12,892 bases of DNA from Desulfuromonadales bacterium. Its GTDB lineage: Bacteria; Desulfobacterota; Desulfuromonadia; Desulfuromonadales; UBA2294. Position numbers and translations under genes: made by a program. Where the stretch lies: contig JAUVAJ010000011.1 in NCBI GenBank assembly GCA_030591795.1, positions 1 to 12,892 of the forward strand. Direction: 5' to 3'. Below the pieces are notes generated by a model. That model did no database searches, was not told the origin of the DNA, and worked only from the letters and a program-made list of their open reading frames with translations. Positions 1-7,208 of this stretch are shown in pieces. The number at the start of each line of letters is the position of its first letter. Position 1 is the stretch's first letter.

Positions 1-558
1 CTGATCGAGGTCGATGCAACCTTGACTCAAGACGACCTGGTCAAGGTGACCAATTACCTTAATGCAGAGCTTTCCGGCCTGAGCATCTCCGAGGTGCGCG
101 AAAAGATCACCAGCAAGATGCAACAGGAGAAGGCGCTTTACGACAAGTTGATGCGTCAGGCGCTGGAACTGTCCGGCGCGGCGTTGCAGGAAGAGCTCGG
201 CGGTCAACTGATCATTGAGGGTGCTTCAAGCTTTCTCGATCGGCCCGAATTTGCCGACATGGGACAGATGAAGAAGCTGTTCCGGGCTTTTGAACAGAAA
301 AACACCCTGATCGACTTACTCGACAAGAGCCAACAAGCGGCCGGGGTGCAGATATTTATCGGCAGTGAGAGTGAAATGACCCAAATCGAGGGGTGCAGCC
401 TGATCACCGCCAATTACCAGAACATGCTCGGCACCATCGGCACCCTCGGAGTAATCGGCCCGAACCGGATGGAATATTCCAAGGTAATCCCGATCGTCGA
501 TTATACAGCCCGGCTAATCAGTCGGATGCTCGAAACAGGACAAGACAAGGAGACTTAG
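1..558 (+). CDS. hrcA: HrcA heat-inducible transcription repressor (C-terminal part, 5' end outside window)
   Basis: The reading frame is open from base 1 and ends in TAG at 556-558, giving 185 C-terminal residues of a protein that is usually about 340 residues, so the N-terminal winged-helix DNA-binding half lies upstream of the window. Family-typical stretches are visible: GGQLIIEGASSFLDRPEF, then IFIGSESEM, then GTIGTLGVIGPNRMEYSKVI followed by PIVDYTARLISRML near the end. HrcA is known to bind the CIRCE inverted repeat and repress heat-shock operons, with GroEL modulating its activity; the CIRCE site would be expected upstream of hrcA, outside this window. grpE starts 3 nt after its stop, so it is the first known member of the hrcA-grpE-dnaK-dnaJ operon. 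Identification is firm; the true start cannot be seen. Confidence 0.95.
   Translation: MIEVDATLTQDDLVKVTNYLNAELSGLSISEVREKITSKMQQEKALYDKLMRQALELSGAALQEELGGQLIIEGASSFLDRPEFADMGQMKKLFRAFEQKNTLIDLLDKSQQAAGVQIFIGSESEMTQIEGCSLITANYQNMLGTIGTLGVIGPNRMEYSKVIPIVDYTARLISRMLETGQDKET
547..552 (+). promoter_or_regulatory. Shine-Dalgarno AAGGAG deciding the grpE TTG start
   Basis: AAGGAG lies inside the last codons of hrcA, 9 nt before the TTG at 562. No ATG in the grpE frame lies near enough to serve, and the protein from this TTG begins with the lysine-rich then acidic tail normal for GrpE, so the TTG is taken as the start. Confidence 0.75.
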
Positions 559-561
559 AGA

Positions 562-1194
562 TTGGCAAAGAAAAACTCAAAAAACACTACGCCAACTGCC
601 GGGGAAGAGGTCACTGAAGTGACCGAAGATACGGCGGAACAGGAAGAGTTGGTTCAAGAGGAGAACAACGAAGACCCGCTGCAGACGGCATTGACCGAAG
701 CGGCTGACAATAAGGATCTCTACCTGCGAGCTTTGGCCGACCTGGAAAACTACCGCAAGCGGGCGCAGCGTGAGAAGGAAGATGCGATGCGCTTTGCTAA
801 CGATAATATCCTGCGCAACATCATTCCGGTGCTCGACAACCTCGAACGCGCGATCGAGCATGCCCGGACGGCAACCGATGATCAAGGCAGCCTGCTTGAA
901 GGGGTCGAGATGACCTTGGGGCAGTTCCACAAGGTGCTGGAAGCATCCGGCGTGACCCCGGTTGCAGCGATGGGTCAAACGTTTGACCCGAACTTTCATC
1001 AAGCGATGGGGCAGATCCCGACCGGCGACCAGCCGCCGAACACCGTGGTTCAGGAACTGCAGAAGGGGTATCTACTTAATAGCCGCCTGCTGCGCCCAGC
1101 CATGGTCATGGTGGCATCGGCACTACCCGATGCTGTCGATAACGAAACGACGATAGACAGTCAGGACGAAGACTTGCCTGACGCTAATGAATAA
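562..1194 (+). CDS. grpE: GrpE nucleotide exchange factor of DnaK
   Basis: This 210-residue protein matches the usual GrpE size (about 190-210). It releases ADP from DnaK in the cytoplasm, acting as a homodimer. Residues 1-40 form a low-complexity acidic tail. About 40-100 form the long dimerisation helix ([20 protein letters not shown]), and about 110-185 the four-helix/beta-domain that contacts DnaK. The family signature appears at roughly 140-180: [13 protein letters not shown], then [21 protein letters not shown] further acidic tail (190-210) follows. Translation starts at TTG 562, 3 nt after the hrcA stop, so it is probably coupled to hrcA translation. dnaK begins 38 bp downstream. The start codon is inferred from the Shine-Dalgarno; function is clear from motif and operon position. 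Confidence 0.96.
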   Translation: MAKKNSKNTTPTAGEEVTEVTEDTAEQEELVQEENNEDPLQTALTEAADNKDLYLRALADLENYRKRAQREKEDAMRFANDNILRNIIPVLDNLERAIEHARTATDDQGSLLEGVEMTLGQFHKVLEASGVTPVAAMGQTFDPNFHQAMGQIPTGDQPPNTVVQELQKGYLLNSRLLRPAMVMVASALPDAVDNETTIDSQDEDLPDANE

Positions 1195-1232
1195 ACCAAA
1201 TAACTAAAGAGACCTCAGGAGGAATAAATATC

Positions 1233-3161
1233 ATGGGAAAAGTAATCGGAATCGATCTCGGAACCACCAACTCGTGCGTAGCTGTCATGGACGGTGGCGA
1301 ACCGACAGTCATCGCCAACTCGGAAGGGGCGCGTACCACCCCCTCAATGATCGCCTTTTCGGAGAACGGTGAACGTCTGGTCGGTCAGCAGGCCAAGCGG
1401 CAGGCGGTGACCAACCCGGAAAACACCCTGTATGCCATCAAACGTCTGATCGGCCGCAAGTTCGATTCGGACGCCGTCCGCAAGGATATTGAAATCAGCC
1501 CGTTCAATATCATTGAGGCCGACAATGGTGACGCCTGGGTCGAAGCCCGCGGCCAGAAGTACAGCGCACCGGAGATTTCGGCCATTGTGTTGCAGAAAAT
1601 GAAGAAAACCGCCGAAGATTTTCTCGGTGAAGAGGTGACCGAGGCGGTCATCACCGTACCGGCCTACTTCAACGATTCACAGCGCCAGGCGACCAAAGAT
1701 GCAGGCAAGATCGCCGGTCTTGAAGTTTTGCGAATTATCAACGAGCCGACCGCGGCGGCACTCGCCTACGGTCTGGAGAAAAAAGAAGAAGAGAAAATCG
1801 CCGTATTTGACCTCGGCGGCGGAACCTTCGATATCTCGATTCTCGAGCTCGGTGACGGCGTGTTTGAAGTTAAGGCGACCAACGGCGACACCTTCCTCGG
1901 TGGCGAGGATTTTGACCAACGGATCATCGACTATGTGGCCGATGAATTCAAACGTGATCAGGGCGTCGATCTGCGCAACGACAAAATGGCGCTGCAACGC
2001 CTGAAGGAAGCTGCGGAAAAAGCAAAGTGCGAGCTATCTTCCTCAAAAGAAACCGATATCAACCTGCCGTTCATTACTGCCGACCAGAACGGTCCGAAGC
2101 ACATGAACATAAAGTTGACCCGGGCAAAACTCGAGAGCATCTGTGAAGATCTGATCACCCGCCTGATCGGACCATGCAAAACCGCACTCAAGGATGCCGG
2201 GCTGTCGGCTTCCGATATTGACGAGGTTCTCCTGGTTGGCGGTATGTCCCGGATGCCAGCAGTACAGGACAAGGTCAAAGAGATCTTCGACAAGGAGCCG
2301 AATAAAGGCGTCAATCCGGATGAAGTGGTCGCTATCGGCGCCGCCATTCAAGGTGGCGTGCTCAAAGGCGAAGTCAAGGATGTCCTGCTGCTCGACGTTA
2401 CCCCGCTCTCTCTCGGTATCGAAACCCTCGGTAGCGTCATGACCAAGCTGATCGAAAAGAACAGCACCATCCCGTGCAAGAAAAGTCAGGTCTTCTCGAC
2501 CGCGGCCGACAACCAGCCGGCGGTTTCGGTTCATGTTCTACAGGGTGAGCGTGAGGTGACTGAAGGGAACAAAACCATCGGTCGCTTCGATCTGGCCGAT
2601 ATCCCGCCGGCACCGCGCGGCGTCCCGCAGATCGAGGTTACCTTCGACATCGACGCTAACGGCATCCTCAATGTTTCAGCTAAGGATCTCGGTACCGGCA
2701 AAGAACAGTCGATCCGAATCACGGCTTCCTCCGGCCTGAGTGACGAGGAAGTTGATCGTATGGTCAAGGAAGCTGAACTGCACGCGGATGAAGACAAGAA
2801 GAAGAAGGAGCTGGTCGAAGCCCGCAATCAGGCAGACGGTCTGGTTTACACCACCGAAAAAACTCTCAAAGAGCACGGCGACCAGGTCGACGACGAGACC
2901 AAAACCAAGATTGAAGCGGCTCTCGAGGATCTGAAAAAGGCGATCGAAGGTGAGGACAAGGACGAGATCAACGTCAAGGTCGAAGCCCTCGCCCAGTCGG
3001 CGCACAAACTGGCCGAAGCGATGTATGCCAAAGCTGAGTCCGAAGGTGAAACTGGTGCAGCTGGCGCAACTGAAGAGACAGTCGTCGATGCCGAGTTCGA
3101 GGATGTCGCCGAGGATAAAACTGAAGGGGAGAATGAAGAAGACGAAAAAGAGAGTAAATAA
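1233..3161 (+). CDS. dnaK: DnaK (Hsp70) molecular chaperone
   Basis: This is a 642-residue Hsp70, about the E. coli DnaK length. The nucleotide-binding domain shows the phosphate-1 loop IDLGTTNS (7-14), [13 protein letters not shown] (142-154), phosphate-2 DLGGGTFD (193-200, with T198 at the autophosphorylation position) and the adenosine motif VGGMSRMP (335-342). The hydrophobic interdomain linker DVLLLDVTP is at 383-391. The beta substrate-binding domain follows to about 500, then the helical lid (about 505-605). The C-terminal tail carries the conserved DAEFEDV (619-625) and then an unusually long run of acidic residues to K642. ATG 1233 is preceded by a consensus AGGAGG at 1217-1222 (10-nt spacing), the strongest ribosome binding site in this operon. 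It works with GrpE and DnaJ, encoded on either side, in protein folding and heat-shock recovery in the cytoplasm. Confidence 0.99.
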   Translation: MGKVIGIDLGTTNSCVAVMDGGEPTVIANSEGARTTPSMIAFSENGERLVGQQAKRQAVTNPENTLYAIKRLIGRKFDSDAVRKDIEISPFNIIEADNGDAWVEARGQKYSAPEISAIVLQKMKKTAEDFLGEEVTEAVITVPAYFNDSQRQATKDAGKIAGLEVLRIINEPTAAALAYGLEKKEEEKIAVFDLGGGTFDISILELGDGVFEVKATNGDTFLGGEDFDQRIIDYVADEFKRDQGVDLRNDKMALQRLKEAAEKAKCELSSSKETDINLPFITADQNGPKHMNIKLTRAKLESICEDLITRLIGPCKTALKDAGLSASDIDEVLLVGGMSRMPAVQDKVKEIFDKEPNKGVNPDEVVAIGAAIQGGVLKGEVKDVLLLDVTPLSLGIETLGSVMTKLIEKNSTIPCKKSQVFSTAADNQPAVSVHVLQGEREVTEGNKTIGRFDLADIPPAPRGVPQIEVTFDIDANGILNVSAKDLGTGKEQSIRITASSGLSDEEVDRMVKEAELHADEDKKKKELVEARNQADGLVYTTEKTLKEHGDQVDDETKTKIEAALEDLKKAIEGEDKDEINVKVEALAQSAHKLAEAMYAKAESEGETGAAGATEETVVDAEFEDVAEDKTEGENEEDEKESK

Positions 3162-3257
3162 ACTCCAGCTTCTTTCGTCTGGCATTCACCTGTAGCCGCA
3201 AGCATATAGCGACAATAAGTTGTTCATCGCTCCCACGGAAACAGGTATAAAGTAACA

Positions 3258-3290
3258 GCAGCAGGACTCGGGTTTCCCGGCTCCTGCTGT
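3258..3290 (+). promoter_or_regulatory. Stable hairpin in the dnaK-dnaJ intergenic RNA
   Basis: CAGCAGGA (3259-3266) pairs with TCCTGCTG (3282-3289) over 8 bp. After a C-C mismatch and a T-G wobble the stem continues with CGGG (3269-3272) against CCCG (3276-3279), closed by a TTT loop. A G-T pair (3258/3290) extends the base. No run of U follows, so it does not look like an intrinsic terminator; a role in mRNA processing, 3' protection of dnaK mRNA or attenuation is inference. The rest of the 3162-3257 spacer shows no clear gene. Confidence 0.6.
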
Positions 3291-3295
3291 GCTGT

Positions 3296-3315
3296 TGGCG
3301 ACCCGTGTGTCGCCA
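3296..3315 (+). promoter_or_regulatory. Second hairpin abutting the dnaJ ribosome binding site
   Basis: GGCGAC (3297-3302) pairs perfectly with GTCGCC (3309-3314) around a 6-nt loop, and T3296 can pair with A3315. A3315 is the first base of the AGGAAA Shine-Dalgarno for dnaJ, so the stem sits directly against, and slightly into, the ribosome binding site. A modest brake on DnaJ translation, possibly relaxed by heat, is inference. Confidence 0.55.
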
Positions 3316-3320
3316 GGAAA
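3315..3320 (+). promoter_or_regulatory. Shine-Dalgarno AGGAAA deciding the dnaJ TTG start
   Basis: AGGAAA is 7 nt before TTG 3328. Starting there gives [12 protein letters not shown], the standard DnaJ N-terminus. The in-frame GTG at 3289 would add 13 residues unlike any DnaJ leader and lies within the upstream hairpin. Confidence 0.75.
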
Positions 3321-3327
3321 GTGCACC

Positions 3328-4443
3328 TTGAAGAAACGCGATTACTACGAGATACTTGAAGTCAATGTAAATGCCAGTGCGACCGAGATAAAGAAGACTT
3401 ACCGGCGGCTGGCGATCAAGTATCATCCGGATAAAAATCCCGGCGACAAATCCGCTGAAGAGAAGTTCAAGGAACTTTCCGAAGCTTACGCGATCTTGTC
3501 AGACGCCCAGCAACGTGCAACCTATGATCAATTCGGGCATGCCGGACTGGAAGGTGGCGGCTTCTCGTCAGGCGGCTTTAATTTCGGTGGCACACCATTT
3601 GAGGATATTTTTGGCGACATCTTCGGTGACATCTTTGGTGGTGGCGGTGGTGGCCGGCGCAGTCGGGGACGACGCGGCGATGACCTGCGCTACAATCTGA
3701 CCATCTCCTTTGATGAGGCGGCCTTCGGCATGGAGACCAAGGTTCAGTTGCCGCGGCATCAGACCTGTGAGGCCTGTGACGGCAGCGGTGCTGCCGAAGG
3801 CACCGCCCCCCGCAGCTGTGACACTTGCGGTGGCCACGGTCAAGTACGGATTCAACAGGGTTTCTTTTCCTTGACCCGCCCTTGTCCAGACTGCTCCGGT
3901 GAGGGTAAGGTTATCGACACACCCTGCTCTGATTGCCAGGGGAGTGGTCGGATCCGGCGTAAAAAATCAATCTCCCTGAAGATTCCGGCCGGGGTCGAAA
4001 CCGGCACCCGCCTAAAGCTTAACGGCGAAGGTGAATCCGGTGCCCATGGTGGACCGCCCGGCGACCTTTACGTGGTAATCACCGTCTCCGATCACCCGAT
4101 TTTTCAGCGTGAAGGACAGGAAGTTATCTGCGAGGTGCCGATCAGTTACACGCAAGCAGCCCTCGGCTGCACACTGGAAGTACCGACCCTCGATGGGAAA
4201 ATGAAAATCAAGATTCCGTCCGGCACCCAGTCGGGCAAGGTTTTGAAATTGGCTGGCAAAGGTATTCCATCATTACAGGGCTACGGTCGCGGCGATCAAT
4301 TGGTGGTGGTTCGAGTTGAAACTCCGACCGGATTAACCGCCCGACAAAAGGAATTGCTCGAGGAGTTTGCCAAAGAGGGCGGGGAAGAGATTCATCCGCT
4401 CGGAAAAAGCTTCCTCGACAAGGTAAAAGACTTGTTCGATTAA
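3328..4443 (+). CDS. dnaJ: DnaJ (class A Hsp40) co-chaperone
   Basis: From TTG 3328 the product is 371 residues, the normal DnaJ length. The J domain (1-70) has the essential HPD tripeptide at 33-35, which stimulates DnaK ATPase. A Gly/Phe-rich linker (about 73-108) contains three consecutive DIFG units. The zinc-binding region has all four CxxCxGxG motifs intact, starting at C147, C164, C186 and C200. The C-terminal beta-sandwich substrate-binding domains follow (about 210-335) with a short helical dimerisation tail (to 371). It delivers unfolded substrates to DnaK in the cytoplasm. It is separated from dnaK by 166 bp containing two hairpins, so its expression could be tuned separately although it probably shares the operon transcript. 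Start choice is inferred from the family N-terminus and the AGGAAA site. Confidence 0.97.
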   Translation: MKKRDYYEILEVNVNASATEIKKTYRRLAIKYHPDKNPGDKSAEEKFKELSEAYAILSDAQQRATYDQFGHAGLEGGGFSSGGFNFGGTPFEDIFGDIFGDIFGGGGGGRRSRGRRGDDLRYNLTISFDEAAFGMETKVQLPRHQTCEACDGSGAAEGTAPRSCDTCGGHGQVRIQQGFFSLTRPCPDCSGEGKVIDTPCSDCQGSGRIRRKKSISLKIPAGVETGTRLKLNGEGESGAHGGPPGDLYVVITVSDHPIFQREGQEVICEVPISYTQAALGCTLEVPTLDGKMKIKIPSGTQSGKVLKLAGKGIPSLQGYGRGDQLVVVRVETPTGLTARQKELLEEFAKEGGEEIHPLGKSFLDKVKDLFD

Positions 4444-4480
4444 AACACTCGTCCTGACCTCGGACTGTGGAGGGAACAGC

Positions 4481-6430
4481 ATGTTGTTGCGGCAACGACA
4501 ATTAATACAAACTATTATGTTTGTGCTCCTGGCCTTGATCCTGGCTTTGCCGGTAAATCTATGCGCCGAAACGCAAAGTGCCAACACCTTACTCGATGAC
4601 GCACTCCAGCTCTACACGGTAGGCGACCATGCGGCGGCCTTGCCGCAGCTGCTGTTCCTGCTCGAGTCGGCCGATGAAGAAATGCCGATGATCGAGGCAC
4701 GGCTGGCGGTTGCCAATATCTATCTGCAAAATAACCAGAGCGACGCGGCTCTGGCCCAGATCAGTTTGGTTCCGCCGACCCTGCGCAATGATCGAACCCG
4801 CCTGCTCGAAGGACAAATCCTGCTGAAAACCGGCCTGTACGACGAAGGTGTTGCGACCCTGAAACGGGTTGATGAACAGAACCTTCCGACGGCCGAGCGC
4901 GCAATTCTGCTTACCGATCTGGCGCGCGGTAGTGCCGGTCAGGGAGCATTGTTCCCGGCACTCTGGTTTATTCATCGAGCCTTGCCGTTAACAGAAACTC
5001 CTGAGCAGGAGTCAAGGGCTTTTGCTCTGGCTATGCAATTGCTGAGCGCGGATGAAACCACACCACAGTTGCCGGAAATCGCATTCATGTTTGCCGGCAC
5101 ACCGATTGGTGCTGCCACCGCCATTCGTCAGGTCGAGCTTGCTCTCGCGGCCGGTGATGATGACCTGGCTCGTGCCCAAATAGTTCAGATCGATATCGGT
5201 ATGATCCCGGCCGGTTTTCGCAAACCGGCCATTATCCTGTTTACTGAGCTGACCGGGATGGACTGGCTACAGCGCTCGATCGGCGTAGTCCTGCCACTTT
5301 CAGGTAAATATGCTGCTTACGGCGAGTTTGTCCGGCGCGGCATGGAACTGGCGCTGGACGGAGCCGCTAATGCGACCGGCGTGCGCTTTCTGTTTGCTGA
5401 CGGTGCAGCAGACGCGACAAGAAGCCAGGCCGCGGTCAGCTCTCTGCTGCGCAACGAAAAAGTAGTGGCGGTGACCGGCGCAATTACCGGTTCGGCTGCT
5501 GTGGCGATTGCCGAACAGGCGCAGAGCGAGCACGTTCCGCTAGTGACCTTGTCGCAACGCGATGGCCTGCCGGAGACCGGAGCTTACGTATTTCGCAACT
5601 CCCTGACTGCCCGCCAACAGGCCGAGACATTGGCCCGCTATGCGATCCTCGATCAGGGCCTGACAAGTTTTGGCGTGCTCTACCCGGAGAACCGCCTCGG
5701 CCAGAAGATGGCCGACCTGTTTACCGAAGAAATAGAAAAACTCGAAGGTGAGGTTATTGCGCTACAGAGCTATGCTGACACCGCCAACGATTTCGGTCGC
5801 CAGATCAAACTGCTCAGAGGTGAAAATCCGTACGCGGTTGAAAAAAATATGACCGACGAGGAGCTGCTGCTCGATCTGTTTGTACCGGATCCGCCACCAG
5901 TCGATTTTGAAGCGTTGTTTATTCCCGATTACGCTGATCGGATCGCCGTCATAGCGCCACAACTAACCTACTACGGCATTGAAAATGTGCCGTTGCTCGG
6001 CATTAATGGCTGGAACTCACCTGAGCTGTTAAGCACAGTCAGCAAGTTTGTTGAAGGGGCGGTTTTTGTCGACGGTTTCTTCGCTTACAGCCCCTACCCG
6101 TTCGTCAAGGAATTCGTTGATCGTTATTTTGAAAAATATGGCGAAGTGCCAACCTTCCTGCAGGCTCAAGGTTATGATGTCGCCGGCATACTCCTCTCGA
6201 TCCTGGATGACCCGGCGATACGAACCCGCGACGACCTGCGTCTGGCTCTGAGCCAGTTGCCGACTTACCCCGGGGTCACCGGAGCGACAACTTTCAACCT
6301 GATCGGTGAAGCGGACAAAGCCCTCTATCTGCTCCAGATGCGCAACGGCAACATTGAACAACTCAGCAGCCTGGTTGATGACGAGACAGCTGAGCCAGGT
6401 ATCATCAACGAGCAATTTTTTAATGATTAG
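4481..6430 (+). CDS. Exported LpoA-like protein: helical repeats plus periplasmic-binding fold (putative penicillin-binding protein activator)
   Basis: A 649-residue product starting at ATG 4481, with GGAGGG at 4469-4474 and 6-nt spacing. An N-terminal signal sequence is clear: basic MLLRQRQ, then a hydrophobic core (about 12-25) ending in LPVNLCAE. Cys28 is present but the residue before it is Leu, so a lipobox is doubtful; cleavage by signal peptidase I after Ala29 is as likely. Residues about 36-260 are alanine/leucine-rich TPR-like helices. Residues about 266-620 resemble a type I periplasmic binding fold, opening with SIGVVLPLSGKYAAYGE and containing DFEALFIPDYADRIAVIAPQ. This layout is that of LpoA/LppC-type activators of peptidoglycan synthase PBP1A and of Leu/Ile/Val-type binding proteins. 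No permease or ATPase gene is nearby, which favours a non-transport envelope role. It lies 37 bp after dnaJ and overlaps the next gene by 8 nt. Family placement is probable; the activator function is inference. Confidence 0.75.
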   Translation: MLLRQRQLIQTIMFVLLALILALPVNLCAETQSANTLLDDALQLYTVGDHAAALPQLLFLLESADEEMPMIEARLAVANIYLQNNQSDAALAQISLVPPTLRNDRTRLLEGQILLKTGLYDEGVATLKRVDEQNLPTAERAILLTDLARGSAGQGALFPALWFIHRALPLTETPEQESRAFALAMQLLSADETTPQLPEIAFMFAGTPIGAATAIRQVELALAAGDDDLARAQIVQIDIGMIPAGFRKPAIILFTELTGMDWLQRSIGVVLPLSGKYAAYGEFVRRGMELALDGAANATGVRFLFADGAADATRSQAAVSSLLRNEKVVAVTGAITGSAAVAIAEQAQSEHVPLVTLSQRDGLPETGAYVFRNSLTARQQAETLARYAILDQGLTSFGVLYPENRLGQKMADLFTEEIEKLEGEVIALQSYADTANDFGRQIKLLRGENPYAVEKNMTDEELLLDLFVPDPPPVDFEALFIPDYADRIAVIAPQLTYYGIENVPLLGINGWNSPELLSTVSKFVEGAVFVDGFFAYSPYPFVKEFVDRYFEKYGEVPTFLQAQGYDVAGILLSILDDPAIRTRDDLRLALSQLPTYPGVTGATTFNLIGEADKALYLLQMRNGNIEQLSSLVDDETAEPGIINEQFFND

Positions 6431-7205
6431 TGAATTATCCGGAAAAACACGATTGCGTGCGGGGCTGATCTGCCTGTTGAGCGTACTGTTTTGTGTAGCC
6501 TGCCAGCCGGTTGAGCTGAACAGCCCTGAATCAGGACCGGGCAGTGTCAGCGGCACGGTCTTGATGCCTGACGGATCTCCGGCGACCGGGGCGTATGTCT
6601 ACGCCTATCGCAGTAACAGCAAAGGGCTGCGTGGACCGGCTGATTTTGCGGCCAGCGTAGACGCCGAAGGACGTTACACCCTCGATGTTATACGGGGTGA
6701 GTACCACTTGATTGCCCGCCAACGCCAGGCAGGTGGCGGTTCCGGGCCACCACGCGCCGGTGATGCCTGGGCTGTCTACGCTGACAATCCGATAATGATT
6801 AATAGTCCAGATGCCGAAATAGCCGACTTCCTACTACAGGCCGGAACCGGTCTGCACCAGGTTCGTCAGGGGAGTCTTACTTCAGGAGATACCGGTTTTT
6901 CCGGGATGCTGAGCAATGCCGCAGGTGAACCGGTTGAAGGGGCGTTTGTCCTTGCTTACCAGTCAGCCGATTTCCGGCGGATGCCTGATTTTACCTCGTT
7001 ACCGGCCGGACCTGATGGTCGATTTATTCTTTATGTACCGGATTCAGGCCGCTATTGCCTCGCGGCGCGCAAACAGACCCGGGGTCAGCCGCGTGAAGGT
7101 GAGCCGTACGGTACTCTCGGCGCGAACGACGCCAGCTGTCGGCAGGTCGAACGTAACCAGATTCTTGACATCGGCACGATCATTCTCCGCCCGCACCGTC
7201 GCTGA
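6423..7205 (+). CDS. Probable lipoprotein with two carboxypeptidase-regulatory-like beta modules
   Basis: From ATG 6423 the product is 260 residues. Residues 1-27 form a signal peptide with a hydrophobic stretch GLICLLSVLFCVAC; Cys27, preceded by V-A, is the likely lipidation site, though the -3 residue is an unusual Cys. TTG 6453 is an alternative start that would give a 16-residue signal before that Cys. Two related modules follow, about 41-103 and 158-220. Each has SG near its start, GA[YF]V.AY in the middle and [DE]GR[YF] late, as in transthyretin-like carboxypeptidase regulatory domains, and each is followed by a PR.G[DE] loop (110-114, 223-227). Cys212 and Cys239 occur only in the second half and could form a disulfide. 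The start overlaps the stop of the upstream exported protein by 8 nt with no strong Shine-Dalgarno, suggesting translational coupling and a shared envelope role. No enzyme active site is visible; specific function unknown. Confidence 0.75.
   Translation: MISELSGKTRLRAGLICLLSVLFCVACQPVELNSPESGPGSVSGTVLMPDGSPATGAYVYAYRSNSKGLRGPADFAASVDAEGRYTLDVIRGEYHLIARQRQAGGGSGPPRAGDAWAVYADNPIMINSPDAEIADFLLQAGTGLHQVRQGSLTSGDTGFSGMLSNAAGEPVEGAFVLAYQSADFRRMPDFTSLPAGPDGRFILYVPDSGRYCLAARKQTRGQPREGEPYGTLGANDASCRQVERNQILDIGTIILRPHRR
6543..7082 (+). repeat. Internal duplication within the lipoprotein gene (protein level)
   Basis: Residues 41-103 (bases 6543-6731) and 158-220 (bases 6894-7082) align at an offset of 116-117 residues: GAYVYAY matches GAFVLAY, and EGRYTLDV matches DGRFILYV. 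The PR.G[DE] loops after each copy (110 and 223) align at an offset of 113. Similarity is at protein level only, so the duplication is old. Confidence 0.6.
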
Positions 7206-7208
7206 TAG

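Noticed and set aside
1..1232. CIRCE element (HrcA operator) expected for this operon.
   Set aside because: No TTAGCACTC-N9-GAGTGCTAA-like dyad is visible; it would lie upstream of hrcA, outside the window.
2043..3205. Long minus-strand open frames opposite dnaK (for example 2043-2534 and 2676-3185).
   Set aside because: They are shadows of a high-GC, strongly conserved coding strand; no ribosome sites and no recognisable protein features.
3220..3251. Possible dnaJ promoter with TATAAA at 3246-3251.
   Set aside because: The only -35 candidates are TTGTTC with a 20-nt spacer or TTCATC with 17 nt but half-matching; too weak to call. No sigma-32 or sigma-54 (GG-N10-GC) element fits either.
3289..3327. 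GTG start for dnaJ that would add 13 residues at the N-terminus.
   Set aside because: The added residues match no DnaJ leader and lie within the intergenic hairpins; TTG 3328 has a proper Shine-Dalgarno and yields the family N-terminus.
3600..3655. Tandem DIFG repeat in DnaJ.
   Set aside because: Repeated DIF units in the Gly/Phe region are normal for class A DnaJ proteins.
6306..6422. Longer N-terminus for the lipoprotein from an in-frame ATG at 6306.
   Set aside because: It would overlap the upstream gene by 125 nt and put about 39 hydrophilic residues before the signal peptide; ATG 6423 fits export.
4481..6430. Reading this gene as an amino-acid ABC transporter binding protein.
   Set aside because: The TPR-like N-terminal half and lack of permease or ATPase neighbours fit an LpoA-like envelope protein better, though the fold is shared and this is not excluded.
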